In this document: positions 4,428 to 5,582 of the stretch, piece after piece
Position numbering within the stretch: position 1 is the stretch's first letter
Layout: each line of letters begins with the position of its first letter
From: Zoogloeaceae bacterium
Lineage (GTDB): Bacteria; Pseudomonadota; Gammaproteobacteria; Burkholderiales; Rhodocyclaceae
DNA length: 5,582 nt
Assembly (NCBI GenBank): GCA_031290535.1
Contig: JAITNI010000042.1
Location: forward strand, 1 to 5,582
Direction of reading: 5' to 3'
Notes under the pieces: model-generated
Database searches by the model: none
What the model was told of the DNA's origin: nothing
Seen by the model: the letters and a program-made list of their open reading frames with translations, nothing else
Position numbers and translations under genes: made by a program

Positions 4428-5564
4428 TCACACCACAATCCGCCCCTGTTTTTCCGCCAGCGTAATCACGGCCTCAGTGCCGGAGTTGAAGGCGAGGAAG
4501 TCGCTTTCCATGCCGTCGCTGAAAATGACGCCGTTTTCGCCCATCAGGGATTCGATGCGTAAGGGTTCGTCCGGGGAGATTTTGCCGAAGACGAGATTGG
4601 TGCCCGTAGTTTTGCTCGGGAAGGGTTCACGCACCGCGTAGAGGAGTTCCCGACTGTGCCATTTGCCGATGACGCCGGAAAGCTCGGAGACGCCAAAGGT
4701 TTTTTTGCGAGCGGGCAGGGGTTTGCTTGCGCGGAGGGAGAACATGGAACGCGATTCTTCCCGGTCTTCCGGGGCGGGCGCTCCCGGCACATCCATGCCG
4801 TATGTCATGGATTCCATGGAAATTGCAACCTCCGCCATATCCGCAACCTCGTCCGCCTCCATCACCCTTTCATTTTCCTGCCCGCCGCCATAGGGGTGGC
4901 CGATGACGGAATTGGCGATGCGCGACGCCCCGGCGATGACGCTTTTCATCCATCCGGTCGACCCCAGACCGGTGGAAACGATCACGCCGCTGGAGGATTG
5001 GGCTTCTTTCAGGCCGCCGGGTTTGAGGATGTAGCGGGCGGAAACGTGGCCGCGCTGGCCGATGAAAAAGTCATTGACCGCCAGCAGTTCCTGCCCGTTC
5101 TGGATGCGCGCCCTCGCCATGCTGACGGCTTCGATGCGGCGTTTTCCGGCGAGGGTTTCGCGGAGAATTTTCGGCAGATCGTCCGGGGTGAAGGGCAGCA
5201 GCACGCCATCCCAACGGCTCGCGTCGGGATTGACGCCGATCACCGGCTGGTGGTCGAGATACTTGATGGTGTTCGCCACCAGCCCATCCTGCCCGATAAC
5301 GACAACAATATCCTCCGGCGCGAAAATGAAATTGGGCAGATATTTGCGATCCAGCATCTGAAGATTGCCCACCCCTTCCAGATTCTGCCGTGCCACCTGC
5401 ACTGAGGCGTTGTATTGCTGGTGCTCGGCCTCGTATTCGTCAAAATCGCTGCCCAGACTGCGAATGTAAAATTTCGCCTGCGACAGCGTATTCTGGCTCG
5501 CCAACACTTTTTCAAGGCGGGTTTCGCGGAGGATGACGACAATGCGGCGGTCGGATTTTTTCAT
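4428..5564 (-). CDS. NAD-kinase-like protein, divergent long form
   Basis: A 378-residue cytoplasmic protein of the NAD kinase/diacylglycerol kinase-like superfamily. Visible family blocks are I90-G-Q-D-G94 in place of the usual GGDG with the key Asp kept (D93), then P107-V-I-G-V-N, then V163-N-D165 where NAD kinases have N-E, then V196-S-T-G-L-G-S-T-G204 matching the STPTGSTAY substrate loop, and S349-D-G-M near the C-terminus. It is longer than E. coli NAD kinase (about 292 residues). The extra length is an N-terminal region of about 80 residues and roughly 80-90 extra residues after the GSTG block, including an acidic, poorly conserved-looking stretch (229-272). Relatives are often labelled NAD kinase or sugar kinase. 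The true phosphate acceptor is uncertain. The ATG at 5564 is preceded by AAGGG at a workable distance. Only 18 bases upstream are in view, so promoter and neighbours are unseen. It converges on the orphan secreted gene. Confidence 0.87.
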   Translation of the reverse strand: MKKSDRRIVVILRETRLEKVLASQNTLSQAKFYIRSLGSDFDEYEAEHQQYNASVQVARQNLEGVGNLQMLDRKYLPNFIFAPEDIVVVIGQDGLVANTIKYLDHQPVIGVNPDASRWDGVLLPFTPDDLPKILRETLAGKRRIEAVSMARARIQNGQELLAVNDFFIGQRGHVSARYILKPGGLKEAQSSSGVIVSTGLGSTGWMKSVIAGASRIANSVIGHPYGGGQENERVMEADEVADMAEVAISMESMTYGMDVPGAPAPEDREESRSMFSLRASKPLPARKKTFGVSELSGVIGKWHSRELLYAVREPFPSKTTGTNLVFGKISPDEPLRIESLMGENGVIFSDGMESDFLAFNSGTEAVITLAEKQGRIVV

Positions 5565-5582
5565 GGCAAAACCCTTTGCGCC

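Noticed and set aside
4656..5405. 249-codon open frame on the plus strand inside the kinase-like gene
   Set aside because: The minus-strand frame carries clear kinase-superfamily motifs across the same stretch. The plus-strand product shows no family pattern.

Overview
The window looks like ordinary chromosomal DNA from a GC-rich proteobacterium. A beta- or gammaproteobacterium is most likely, judging from the FadL-type porin, the DUF2802 protein and the SPOR protein with its long proline-rich linker. This placement rests on gene content only. No phage, transposase, CRISPR, tRNA or rRNA gene could be supported.

Layout. Positions 1-241 are non-coding and begin with a dense cluster of inverted repeats (about 12-116). 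Four same-strand genes follow: a YciA-type acyl-CoA thioesterase (242-643), a FadL/OMPP1-type outer-membrane transporter (679-1815), a membrane-anchored coiled-coil DUF2802 protein (1818-2465) and a membrane-anchored SPOR-domain protein (2462-3256). The last three are packed tightly, with a 2-base gap and then a 4-base ATGA overlap, so they are probably co-transcribed and the final pair translationally coupled. The thioesterase sits 35 bases upstream and may belong to the same transcript.

A 326-base gap (3257-3582) holds four predicted hairpins and no convincing gene. It leads to a 225-residue secreted protein of unknown function (3583-4260), visibly AT-richer than the genes before it. This gene converges on a minus-strand gene for an unusual, long NAD-kinase-like protein (4428-5564), whose start lies 18 bases from the window edge. 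The 167-base convergent gap contains two inverted copies of a REP-like palindrome inside a perfect 12-base outer inverted repeat.

Functional reading. The thioesterase and FadL-type channel suggest a fatty-acid or hydrophobic-compound theme (cleaving acyl-CoA, and crossing the outer membrane). The DUF2802 and SPOR proteins look like inner-membrane and cell-envelope proteins. The NAD-kinase-like protein is a probable nucleotide- or lipid-type kinase of uncertain substrate. Nothing here amounts to a clear new multi-gene system. The most unusual items are the nested REP-like element, the hairpin-rich gaps around the orphan secreted gene, the divergent kinase and the hairpin cluster at the left edge.
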